DNA of 64,000 bases, taken from NCBI GenBank assembly GCA_043783625.1, contig JAYVZE010000017.1:12604-76603 (forward strand). The letters run 5' to 3'. Both the position numbers and the translations under genes were made by a program. This DNA comes from JAFDVL01 sp043783625 (GTDB taxonomy: Bacteria; Acidobacteriota; Blastocatellia; RBC074). Below the pieces are notes generated by a model, which was not told the origin of the DNA, searched no databases, and saw nothing but the letters and a program-made list of their open reading frames with translations. Below are positions 25,937-35,800 of the stretch, one piece after another (positions within the stretch are counted from its first letter, which is position 1; every line of letters starts with the position of its first letter).

Positions 25937-28900
25937 TTACCGGATGATGACGGTGAAGCCGACTTCACCGGAATTATCCGGCGTAATCGAACTTAAATAT
26001 CCTGCTGTTACTCGCCAGCGAACCGCTTTGACGTTGCGGTCATAATTCGTTGTTGTGCCACCGCCACCGTTGACAGGTGTGTACGTCCAGGTCGCTGCTG
26101 CTGGTGTTACCGAGTTATAATCATTTGAATATTCCACGACAATTGTCAGGCCAGTCGAACCCGGATCAGTGGTGACGGAGCCGATTTTAAAGTCCGTCAC
26201 CAGTGGGATGGCATCAGTGAGGGTAACTTGTTTCGCCAATGAACCTCCGGTGTTAGTGAACGTGATGCTATAAGTGAGTTCTGTTGCAGGCGGTTGTTCA
26301 CCGGTTGGATTGACGGATTTGCGCAGTGTTAGACTTGGAGCGGTAACTGCACCGACCGTCACTGTAGTTGGATCAATAGTGGTTGCAATCGTCTGGGGAA
26401 TTGAACCTACCGGGATTTTCATGTTATATGGCGCAGAGGTCACTGTTGCAGACATATCAGAAGTTTGTCCGGCGTTATCAGTGTTAATTCCGGCGAGCGA
26501 GATAATGCTGCCGAACCCGGTCGCCTGATTTGCGATAGTTCCTGTGAATCCGGCATTCATCGTGACCGGAATCGTGATTGTGAATGCCCCGGTGATATTA
26601 AGGTTTGCTCCAGCGGCAATAAGATTACTGAGCGCACCGCTGGCAGCTCCCGTATACGCTGGATTTTTACCACCGCCAGTTCCGCTGCCGGCGGCTAAGA
26701 CTGTTTGTCCACCCGTCGTAGTGATGGTGATTCCAGTTGGAAGTTGATCGTTGATCTGGAAGTTCGTCACCAACGATCCAAGGTTAATATAGTGAATGGT
26801 GTAATTTAGTGTGTCGCCAGCCGAAATACCTCCACTCGCATCAGCATCAGTGATGAGTTTGATGGATTTGTAAGCAGCAATATTGACCACAGGAGTGGAT
26901 TCAAACGCACATCCCGCATTTGCAACACTGCCAGACGTATTTTCATTGGCGGCAGTGCAAGCAGTAATTGCGCCAGTGGTGGTGACAGTCGCTTTGTTCG
27001 GGTCGCCTCCACTAAAAACTTTCGCTTGATTGACGACATCAGTCGTGAGGGTGGCAGCGGCATTAATATTGAAAGCAAAGACGCTCGTGCCAGAGGTCGC
27101 AGCAATTGCCGTTGTGCTGGTACAGGTAATTGATTGTGGTGATATGGCGTCACTGTTACACGTCCAGTTGGCAGCTTGTGAGCCAGATAGAGTAACTAAG
27201 CCTGACGCCCCATTGTTGACGGTGATGCCTGTTGGCAGCGTATCTTTAACGGAAGTCGTGCCGAACGTTACTCCGTTGCCGACATTGGTCACGGTCATCG
27301 TGTATGTCATGGATGCACCCGCTTGCACTGAAGCAGGTGCAGTCTTCGCAAGCTTGAGGTCAGGCAATCCACTGACAATAAAAGTGGTCGCATCAATTGT
27401 TCCCGTAATGGTCTGGGCAACAGAGCCGGCAGGAATCGTTAAATTATAGGGCGCACTCGTCACCAGTGAAGGCAAGTCAACCGTTGTGCCTGCGTTATCG
27501 GACAGCACAGAGGAACTCAGAGCTGTCCCTGTCCCGCTTGCTTGATTGATAACTGTCCCGGAAAATCCAGTATTAACCCTGACCGGGATGGATACGGTAA
27601 TCACTCCGCTTGCTGCGAGCGTTGCACCTGATGCCAGGAGGTTGCTCACGGCGGCTCCGATTCCTCCGGTATACCCGGTATTGGCTGAAGCACTGGTTCC
27701 GCCGCCTGAAACCAGCACAGTTTGTGTTCCTGTGGCAGCGATGGAAATGCCTGCCGGAAGTAAATCAGTAATTTGGAAATTAGTGGAGTCGCCTGCTCCA
27801 GTGTTGGCGTATTGCAAGGTGTAAGTCAGGGTATCGCCTGCTGTAATTGTTCCACTACTATCCGCGTCAGTTGTGAGCTTGACCGATTTATAGGCAGTCA
27901 CTAGCGGAAGGGCGACAATGGTGAGTGAATAGTCTTCGACTTCGCCGCTGGTGGCATTTCCAATGGAGGACTCGGCCTCCGCCTGGGTGTTGCTGAGGCG
28001 AAAGCGGGCATAAGTCGCGGCTGCTGTCATCCCTGCCGGAGTCGTGAAGCTGACATTTTGACTCCCCGAAGCAGTGACTATGACCGTCGCGGATTTCTCA
28101 CCTGTATCAAGGAAATCACCGTCCTTATTGAAGTCAATGTAACCGACCAGATACGACGTTCCCGACGGGTTGGTGACATTGACGGGAACTGTATATGTCT
28201 GTCCGGCTGTTGTGGTCAGCGCTGGAAAACTGGCGACACCATCTTCATCATCCGGGGTTCCGTTGTTGTCATCGCCGTTGGCTGCCACACTCGATTGTGC
28301 GCTCGACTCAGGATCAGGTCCTACACTGCCAAGATAAGGAGCAGTTGGGATTAAGGTTGCCATCGTCAAACTGTTCACTGTCGTTGTCGTGGTCAGTTGC
28401 GAGCCGCCACTCGCAGTGCGCCGCGCATAGTGATTAGGTGTGCCGAAGCTGGCCGGAGCATCTCCATAATCAAAGGGCGTCATGATTCCGAAGGCGACCG
28501 CTTGGCTTCCACCAGCGAGTACATTCACGGAAATCTGATTGATATTTTGAGATAAAGCAAGAAGTGTTCCGCCACCGGTGTTGGTAAGGTCTTCTGTATA
28601 GAGAGTGCGTCCGCCATTAGAAAACTTTGCGGTTAAAACAGAACCCGGAGCTGCCTCAAGCGGTTGCCATGGAGTACCATCTGTCGTCCAGGTTAAGGAT
28701 TCATTACTGTTACCCGTATCTTCTGCATCGGCGGTTACAATATCGGCAGGGACAGCAACTCCATTGATGAGCACACTAAAACTAACATCGAAGGTGGGGT
28801 CTTCTGACGCCACAACGTTAAGTAATCCGATTGGGTTAATCCCACCATACAAATCATCCAATTTGTCACCGCCCCAGTCCCCCACATTGTAAGGACGAAT

Positions 28901-29635
28901 CGCTTTGGTAATATTCCTGATAGTGGCAGTGATAGTCGCTCCGGTGAGTGTCGTCCAGGTTTTTGTAATGGTATCTCCCGGATTAAATTGCGAAGTTGCG
29001 CCACAACTCCAATTCAACCAATAGATATTGTTGCGGTATACACCCGTACCAGATGGGGCAAGCACCGCAGTACCAGTCGGGCAGGTGAGTGATACAGGGG
29101 CTGCTGCCGGAGTGATGGAGGGAGCCAGAGCGCACGTAGTACAAGTGCCGGGAGCGACAGGCGTGCCAGTGGCTACCATTTCGAGCGAAGTGCCGCTTTG
29201 AAACATCGTCATCGCCGGAAAAATCTTAAATGGCGTAGTAAAGTTTTTCAGGTCAGGTGGAGGCATTGGTGCTTCGGAATTAGCCCTGAAATTGGTGGAG
29301 CGGTTCGCGGCAATCTTGGGTTCGCCTGTACTTTGCGTCATCCATTCATCAATGCCAATGGCTTTTTCTGCCATTGGCTTCGCTGCTTCCGCTGCTTTTG
29401 TTTCGATAGTTTTTGGCAGCCAGGAGCGGAACTTCGCCACGCCTCGCTGCGCAGTTGCTTCTGCGCCATGCACGAATGGCGTGGCATTAATGAGCATTGG
29501 CTGAATCAATAACAAGGTGACAATTAAGCGGTTGATGCTTTGTCGAAGTGATTCAGGTTTAGTGACCGCTACAAAAAATGAAAAAGTAAGTGAGACCGCA
29601 CGGCGGCAAAGCAGAAGAGTGCTGGCTGAGTTCAT
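25937..29635 (-). CDS. Large exported GEVED/DUF11-repeat protein
   Basis: About 1232 residues. The long N-terminal segment has a hydrophobic stretch near residue 40 (LIVTLLLIQPMLINATPFVHGAEA). A unique region follows, then a GEVED domain (DYGDAPASFGTPNHYARR through GEVEDYSLTI, about residues 400-575), then four DUF11-type Ig-like modules with GDTLTYTLQYANTG, ASMTYTMTVTNVG, GDTLNYTIHYINLG and ATELTYSITFTNTGG. The last module ends NYDRNVKAVRWRVTAGYLSS and VGFTVIIR. DUF11 modules are Ig-like stalks of surface proteins. ATG 29635 has AGGGG ten bases upstream; a TTG at 29656 is less likely. It is the last gene of the DUF11 block. Its function is unknown; adhesion or surface-layer roles fit. Confidence 0.8.
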   Translation of the reverse strand: MNSASTLLLCRRAVSLTFSFFVAVTKPESLRQSINRLIVTLLLIQPMLINATPFVHGAEATAQRGVAKFRSWLPKTIETKAAEAAKPMAEKAIGIDEWMTQSTGEPKIAANRSTNFRANSEAPMPPPDLKNFTTPFKIFPAMTMFQSGTSLEMVATGTPVAPGTCTTCALAPSITPAAAPVSLTCPTGTAVLAPSGTGVYRNNIYWLNWSCGATSQFNPGDTITKTWTTLTGATITATIRNITKAIRPYNVGDWGGDKLDDLYGGINPIGLLNVVASEDPTFDVSFSVLINGVAVPADIVTADAEDTGNSNESLTWTTDGTPWQPLEAAPGSVLTAKFSNGGRTLYTEDLTNTGGGTLLALSQNINQISVNVLAGGSQAVAFGIMTPFDYGDAPASFGTPNHYARRTASGGSQLTTTTTVNSLTMATLIPTAPYLGSVGPDPESSAQSSVAANGDDNNGTPDDEDGVASFPALTTTAGQTYTVPVNVTNPSGTSYLVGYIDFNKDGDFLDTGEKSATVIVTASGSQNVSFTTPAGMTAAATYARFRLSNTQAEAESSIGNATSGEVEDYSLTIVALPLVTAYKSVKLTTDADSSGTITAGDTLTYTLQYANTGAGDSTNFQITDLLPAGISIAATGTQTVLVSGGGTSASANTGYTGGIGAAVSNLLASGATLAASGVITVSIPVRVNTGFSGTVINQASGTGTALSSSVLSDNAGTTVDLPSLVTSAPYNLTIPAGSVAQTITGTIDATTFIVSGLPDLKLAKTAPASVQAGASMTYTMTVTNVGNGVTFGTTSVKDTLPTGITVNNGASGLVTLSGSQAANWTCNSDAISPQSITCTSTTAIAATSGTSVFAFNINAAATLTTDVVNQAKVFSGGDPNKATVTTTGAITACTAANENTSGSVANAGCAFESTPVVNIAAYKSIKLITDADASGGISAGDTLNYTIHYINLGSLVTNFQINDQLPTGITITTTGGQTVLAAGSGTGGGKNPAYTGAASGALSNLIAAGANLNITGAFTITIPVTMNAGFTGTIANQATGFGSIISLAGINTDNAGQTSDMSATVTSAPYNMKIPVGSIPQTIATTIDPTTVTVGAVTAPSLTLRKSVNPTGEQPPATELTYSITFTNTGGSLAKQVTLTDAIPLVTDFKIGSVTTDPGSTGLTIVVEYSNDYNSVTPAAATWTYTPVNGGGGTTTNYDRNVKAVRWRVTAGYLSSITPDNSGEVGFTVIIR
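26430..27900 (-). repeat. Internal duplication of a two-module DUF11 unit
   Basis: Two tandem units in the protein match: AYKSVKLTTDADSSGTITAG ... TSAPYNLTIPAGSVAQTITG and AYKSIKLITDADASGGISAG ... TSAPYNMKIPVGSIPQTIAT. Each includes a DUF11 module, the linker with TVLxSGxGT and the following TSAPYN linker. The second unit ends near 26400. The duplication has diverged but is still obvious. Confidence 0.75.
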
Positions 29636-30014
29636 GTTGTACGTACCCCTACGCAAATAGACAGGGCTGAAAATCTAACGATGATGCATCCGAAGACTGT
29701 GGAATCGGAAAAACTGAAGTGGGAGAATGAGGTAGCCGGATTAACTATGTCTTCAGGTTGGCGCCCGAAATGAGAGGTTGATGAACTACCCGTCCACTAT
29801 CAAAAAAACATCGTATGAGTGAGCTGAGAAAGATTGTGAGTTGTTGACTACAGGGCTAAAGGCGAGAACAGTGTAATCAAAATGAAATAGATTGCAAGAA
29901 AAAATTTCAAACTGACCGAACCCACGCTAAAGTAAATTACCTGATGCTAATGCATCAGGTAATTTACTTTAGCGTGAATCTATCAAGATAGTGAGTAGAT
30001 ATTTTTTGTAAGCG
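29636..30014. other. Intergenic region between two DUF11-block genes
   Basis: About 380 bases. It holds the perfect inverted repeat at 29923-29976 (terminator side of the upstream gene) and the presumed promoter of the downstream gene, which I cannot place. Otherwise nothing is seen. Confidence 0.5.
29923..29976. terminator. Perfect 25-bp inverted repeat
   Basis: CACGCTAAAGTAAATTACCT (29923-29942), continuing to 29947, pairs perfectly with the sequence from 29952 to 29976, leaving a four-base loop. It lies 38 bases past the stop of the minus-strand gene 30015-32462. It is a strong hairpin of terminator type, but the perfect arms also suit a small mobile palindrome. Confidence 0.7.
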
Positions 30015-32462
30015 TTAACGAATTTTGACGGTGAAAGTGACATCGCCTGGAGTGCCTGAACTTAGGTTTCCAGCCGTTGTTCGCCATCGAATATGAGTAA
30101 TATTTCGATCATAGTTGGAGGGCGCACCTCCGGCTCCACTGGACGGGGTATACGTCCAGGTAACACCGCTATCGCTCGAATATTCAATGACGAAAGTCAA
30201 TCCGGTGCTACCAACGTTGACGGCAGCGCCAGGGCTAACCTGATAATCGGTTGAGGTGGGGATCGGGTCAACGATTTGTACTTTCTGTGCGGCGACTCCA
30301 CCGCTATTGGCAAAGGTAATTTTGTAACTCAGGTCTGTTCCGGCTATCTGGTTGACAGTTTCGCACGTGGCGGGAGCGGTACAACTTTTGACCAAAGCGA
30401 TTGCCGGAAGGCTTGAAATAATGACATCTTCAGTGGTTGTTCCGGTGGCAGTTCCGTCATAATTTGAACCGCCCACACTGCCGGAGAAACTCCCGGTTTC
30501 ATAGCTGGTATTGGTGGTGTAAGCCGTTCCTCCATTGGCTATACTGGTAGTTGCATTCGTGAACGGCTTCAGCACGCGGGCGGCAGTGGAACGGGTCGGA
30601 TCAGCATAGGCAACGGTGGCCGGATTCTGATAAGTTCCATCGGCTGTCCCTGATGCAATATTGACCGTGAAGGTAATACTGACGGTTCCTCCGGCTGGAA
30701 TATCAAGTGAATCCCAATGCAATGATGTAGCAGCGGCAGCGGGTTTTGTGGTTAGTCCTGCGAGCGTGGCTGCCGTGGTAGTGCCAGCCAGATAAACGCC
30801 AGTACTCGCGGTAAAAGTTCCTGCCGAAGCAAAGGTGAAACCTGAAGGTAAACGCAAATCTGAAATACGAACAGCCTTCGCTGTGCCTGCTGTTGCGGCA
30901 TTCGCCACTTGAATCGTGTAAGTCGCGGTTCCACCGGAAGGGAAGGGACCAGGCGTAGAAGTTGATTTTGTGACGGTCAGGGAAGGTAAGCAGCCTGCGC
31001 CTGAGGCTGTGCCCGTCGTTGTGACGGAAGCAGTTGTGACTCCATTTGTGCCATCAGCAGCTCCGTAGCTTTTGGGAGTCGTACTTCGATCCAGACCCGC
31101 AACGCCTTTAGTAACATTGGTCGAAACTCCACCGTTAGCCGCGATAAATCCGCCGCCGCCGCCGCCGCCAGGGCCGTGTTCGAAATATCCTGAGCGACCA
31201 CCGTTGCCCCCTTTAGCATTTGCGCTCAGACCACTTGTACCATTCGCTGACGAGATAGTGATGCTGCCGCCTGCGCCGCCGCCGCCGCCAGAATCAGTTT
31301 GACCTGAGGCAGGTAAGTCTAACGCAGCATTACCATTTGCATTAATCGTTCCACTTCCAGTGATTGCTCCGGCTCGGATTAATACAAGACCTCCGCCGTT
31401 TCCTCCACCCATGAGATACTCGTTGCCTGATGCACCTGCCGTACTGTTATTGCCATCACCAGCACCGCCGCCGCCGCCCATCACGATTTGTGAGCTTGAA
31501 GCCAGGAATGCTGAGCCTCCAAAACCGCCCTGAGCGAATCCATTGGGAGGGTTATTGGCAGCGATATTATTATGCCAGTTATTTCCGCCTATCCCGCCCG
31601 TGCCGCCATTAGCGCCGCCGCCGCCGCCGGCATTCAACCCATTATCTACGTTTGGCGCATAATCATTGGAGCCGCCACCAGCATTACCTGGCGCACCACG
31701 TCCGATGCTGCCTCCAGTATAATTATCCGCGCCTGTCGCAGCCGTAGTGCCACCGTTAACACTTAACGGTGTTCCTGCGATTCCTTCGCCCTTCATTCCG
31801 CTGAAAGTGCGAGACGAAAGATATAAATAATCTCCAGTTGCAGAGGTGATGCTTGTATCGCCTGTTTTTTGCAGCCCTGCACCACCACGAAACCCTTGTC
31901 CTGAAACGTCAATTGTACCAGAGAAGGTTAAAGTTCCAGTTGTGTCCAAAGCGACTACGCCGCCAGTCGTGCCATTCCAGACAGCGGCGGTGACAGTCCC
32001 GCTCACCGTGGCAGAGGAGTATTGCGGTACGCGAATGATTTGATAGGTTTGTCGGCTGGAAACGCTTTGCGTGTAGGTGTAGGTGAGAGAAGCCGCCAGC
32101 GTTAAGATCGAACCGGAGACCGTTTTGACGGTCGCATATTCATACCTGCCTGCGGCTGCATCTACGCCACTCCCATAAGAAGCAGAGTTTGAGAAGCTGA
32201 CTCCGTTACCGCTTTGCATCTGCATCAGGATAATCAAATCGCCAACGGCAATGGCAGGTTTTGCCGCATCACGAATCGTCCCAAGTGTGACACTCGTACC
32301 TGAGGCCGTACTGGTTCCGGCATAGTAAGTATTGACGACACTCGTCAGGGTCGTGTTGATTCCATCTTTGCCGGGAGATGCACAAACCTGTGCGATGATC
32401 GGCATTGCCAGTAAAAATAAGAACATTCCCACTGCGGCGAGAGCCTTGAATTTATTCCACAT
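30015..32462 (-). CDS. Exported glycine-rich DUF11 protein
   Basis: About 815 residues with a signal peptide (MWNKFKALAAVGMFLFLLAMPIIAQ). After an N-terminal domain of about 170 residues comes a beta-rich region with many Gly-Gly runs (GGGGGANGGTGGIGGN, MGGGGGAGDGNNS, GGGNGGGLVLIRAG, PGGGGGGGFIAANGG; residues about 200-480). Such regions may form a glycine-rich helix or solenoid. Two DUF11-like modules follow (LTVTKSTSTPGPFPSGGTAT; IALVKSCTAPATC). The C-terminal module with NYDRNITHIRWRTTAGNLSS and VTFTVKIR closely matches that of the 25937-29635 protein. I start at ATG 32462 (AGGT upstream). It is a surface protein of unknown function. Confidence 0.8.
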   Translation of the reverse strand: MWNKFKALAAVGMFLFLLAMPIIAQVCASPGKDGINTTLTSVVNTYYAGTSTASGTSVTLGTIRDAAKPAIAVGDLIILMQMQSGNGVSFSNSASYGSGVDAAAGRYEYATVKTVSGSILTLAASLTYTYTQSVSSRQTYQIIRVPQYSSATVSGTVTAAVWNGTTGGVVALDTTGTLTFSGTIDVSGQGFRGGAGLQKTGDTSITSATGDYLYLSSRTFSGMKGEGIAGTPLSVNGGTTAATGADNYTGGSIGRGAPGNAGGGSNDYAPNVDNGLNAGGGGGANGGTGGIGGNNWHNNIAANNPPNGFAQGGFGGSAFLASSSQIVMGGGGGAGDGNNSTAGASGNEYLMGGGNGGGLVLIRAGAITGSGTINANGNAALDLPASGQTDSGGGGGAGGSITISSANGTSGLSANAKGGNGGRSGYFEHGPGGGGGGGFIAANGGVSTNVTKGVAGLDRSTTPKSYGAADGTNGVTTASVTTTGTASGAGCLPSLTVTKSTSTPGPFPSGGTATYTIQVANAATAGTAKAVRISDLRLPSGFTFASAGTFTASTGVYLAGTTTAATLAGLTTKPAAAATSLHWDSLDIPAGGTVSITFTVNIASGTADGTYQNPATVAYADPTRSTAARVLKPFTNATTSIANGGTAYTTNTSYETGSFSGSVGGSNYDGTATGTTTEDVIISSLPAIALVKSCTAPATCETVNQIAGTDLSYKITFANSGGVAAQKVQIVDPIPTSTDYQVSPGAAVNVGSTGLTFVIEYSSDSGVTWTYTPSSGAGGAPSNYDRNITHIRWRTTAGNLSSGTPGDVTFTVKIR

Positions 32463-32873
32463 GTATTTGACCTGTCTGAATCCCGACACGAACGCGAAGA
32501 AGGGAAGTCGTCGGACTCAGGATTAATTTTGCAGCCGTTGTGAGACTTCAGTTGAACGCTGGAAGTCACGCCGCAAAGAACGCTAATGATAAAACTATCG
32601 AAGGATGTGAAGCTGGAGAAGCGACATCAAATTCGATTTGGGATGGCAGCGAGTGAACAGAAAGAACGGATTATAAGAACGCGGAAACGCTGCCATGAAC
32701 GCAAAAAAATAGAGACTCGAAGTGAACGCTTTGATGATCGAGTAAAACTCTGATGTGACAGAAAGAACGAGATGGGGGAACTGTGAGAAAGAACGAAATT
32801 GACTTGTTAAGGAACCTGTCAAAAATAAGATTAAACGAATCCCCCTCCTGTTTCAGGAGGGGGATTCGTAACT
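32463..32873. promoter_or_regulatory. Leader region with repeated CGTTCTTTCT motif
   Basis: About 410 bases upstream of the glycine-rich gene. Read on the gene strand, CGTTCTTTCT occurs three times (plus-strand complements at about 32659-32668, 32760-32769 and 32786-32795). The core GAACG occurs eight times on the plus strand between 32554 and 32795. That is far more than chance would give in 240 bases. It could be a set of protein-binding sites or a leader RNA feature. The terminator of the upstream gene is at 32836-32868. Confidence 0.45.
32836..32868 (-). terminator. Intrinsic terminator of the large DUF11/barrel gene
   Basis: CGAATCCCCCTCCTG and CAGGAGGGGGATTCG pair over 15 bp with a 3-base loop, six bases past the minus-strand stop. 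On the minus strand TTTAATCTTATTTTT follows, a U-rich tail. Confidence 0.85.
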
Positions 32874-35800
32874 TTACTTGTTTTCAGGAGCCGGTGTTGC
32901 CGGAGCTGGCGTCGCTGCCGGAGTGGTCGCTGAAGGTGATTGAATAGGTTCGTTACCGACCAGTCCTTCACGCGAAGTTCCGAACAAATTGAACATATTC
33001 GAGAGCTTCGAGGACACCACGAAATAGAAACCCTTACGAGTATTTAATCCGCGTGAATCAAAGCCGCCGAAGTAGCCGGCATTTTCAGTCATGCGGGTAA
33101 AGTTGTAACCACCCGCGAGGCGTAAGTCAGATAAAGCCCAGAAGCCTACTTCAGCACCTGCTGAGAAGCGTCGTGATGAAACTCCACTCAACCACAGGGA
33201 GCGAACTTCACCCGCGACATCAAAGAATTTAGCCAGGCGTAATTCAGCTCGTCCTTGTAATAACATTGTCATCGTCGAAGCGAGCGGTAAATTGGCGCTG
33301 CCATTTGAGCCAAATTTCAGTGCATAACGCCCATACAACTCTAAACGTCGTAATGGTTGATAAAGTCCGTCCGCTGCCAGAATGTCATCACGATCACGAG
33401 TTGACGCAAAACTGGAGACAGCGCTTTGATTGATGGAACGATGCGTGTAGCTAAACAACATGGCGGCGCGGTCTGATTCCAGCGGTCTCCAGGAGGCGGC
33501 GAGCTGCCCGTTCATCATTTCGTTATTCTGATTTTGGAAAGCAGTACGCGAATACTGGAAGCGACCGAGAGTTGTAAAACTCGCTGATAATTTTCCGGCG
33601 GCGCCGACTGTGAAAATGTTGCCAAAACCATTGAGGTCACGCAATTCATAACGTGCGGCCGAATGGAAGCTATCGGTCGGATTATAACTGGCTCCAAACA
33701 TTGCGTTATTGAAGCTCTGTCCGTTACCTTTCAAATGCATTCCGCGTTCGTATCCGGCATCCAGTGAAAACGTCTTACTTAATGGAAAGCGGTTCATTAA
33801 TCCAACGACAGCGAAACTGTCAGTTCCATTGATGCCGTTGTTGATTTGGTAGCGTCCGCTCATGGTCGTGTATTTGCTCAGCGGAGATTCGACTCCGATA
33901 GCGGTTTCACGCCGTGAAGCAGTTTCAGCAAATCCGGTTGAGCTTAAATCACTGATGGCGCTGATGGCTTGTGAAGCTAATCGTTGCGTAAAGAAAATCT
34001 TTGCCAGTGAACTCACCTGATAGCTGGCTGCGATAGTCGTTTGATCTGGATACGAAGGGTCGGCAGTACCAACGTTTTGCTCGCGCTTGACAGAAATTTG
34101 TAATTTGCCGGTCGGGCGATATTCTGCGCCTGCGGTCACTAAGTTAGAGGTGACACTGCGCCCGGCGAAAGAATTCGCAGTGGCTGGCGTGGTCGTTCCC
34201 GCTGTGCCATTCGTATCTGCATTCGTATTTGCCTGATTCGCCAGCACGCTGCCGGATGAATCGGTAAAGGTGCGATAATCATAACCAAGACTCACACGAA
34301 GTTTGTCGCCGAAAGATTTAATCAAGCCGACAGAACCAGTTTGGCGAGTGTTATTAAACGTCGCAGTTTTGTTTCGTTCATCAGTGAAACCCAAACGCAT
34401 TTGCATTGAAGGACGTGGTTTGAAATCCAGTGCGACGGTTCCGCGTTGCGATCCAGGTGACACCGTTGAACCAAAAGGATTAAAAAACGATTGATCTGAT
34501 TTTCCGAAGCTGGCTTGTAACTGAGCTTCGGCAAAATTCAACGGTTGACGATATTCCGCACGGAAGGCGTTGCCGTTATGTTCACCGTTACCACTGTTCA
34601 GGCTTCCGGCTAATCCGTCATAACCGAAGTAGCTGCCTGTTGAAGCAACACGACCGTTGCTCATCCCCCATTCAAATTGGAACGTTCCGCTCTTCCCGAT
34701 TTTCTTCTCAACGTCTACGCCGCCGAGATAGAACGAGCCATAATTTTCCTGACGTTGGTCAATGAATGAAGTTCCAACGCGTAACCCCATCCGGCTGAAA
34801 TTCTTCGAGCCGCGTGCGGTGTAGACTGCCGAATTCATTGCGACTGAGCGGTATTCATAGGTCGTGACAACCTGCACCAGATTCAGCGCATAATCAAAAG
34901 CTGACAGCGGACGCATAAAGTAGATCGAACCAAGATAAGGGTCAATATTGTAATCCACTGAACGGACCAGGACTTCACGTTGCAGAATAATGTCAGGGTT
35001 ACGACGATCACGGACTTCGCGCATGACTGTCTCAGTTCCTTGCAAAACATCAGTATGGGAAAGTCGAATCAATCCGAAGCTACTGCCCGGGAAGACATCA
35101 CGAGCAAAAGCGGTGTCAGGTCGTGCGCCAGTCACAGTGATGGAACTGCCGCCTTCACTTTCGAGATGGATTTTAACCCCGGTGAGGCGACGACTGTAAC
35201 CCGTCAGTTGCGGCCCTTGAGCGGCGAAAACCGGGACGGAATTAAAGTTATTAATGATTGAATTACCGATTCCTGAACTGGCTAAATTCTCAGCCAAATT
35301 GGTCAGCGGAGTTGGTGTGAAGCCATTATTGATATACTCCTGTTGATTCGCATTGAAATCACCGAACATCGCGTAAGAGCGGCCTTTATCAATCCGGGCA
35401 TATAGTTTGGAATTTGATTGCGCATCTTCAAAGCGAGTTGAAGAATCTCCGAAAATTGGATAGACCCGATCAAGCGGATCAAGGAAGAAAGAGCGATCAC
35501 GTCCGGCGGTGCGGGTCAACGCACGGTAGCTGTTATAGGCCAACGTCAGTTGTGCCTGTTTGATGAGCGGGGTGCGATAGAAAAATTCGACGTGATGGTT
35601 GTAATTTTTGTCGCCACCGCGTAGCGCTACTTCAGGTGCCGCTTTACCGAAAGAAGCTTCGGCTAATCCGACGAGAATTTGCGGACGCATTTCAGGCGTG
35701 AAGCGAATGTCACGCTGGACTTTTAACTCACCGGAGAAGGCGCGGATTTCTGCATTTCCGGGCTGACCTTCACCGACGAGTTCGACCAATGCTTCACCGT

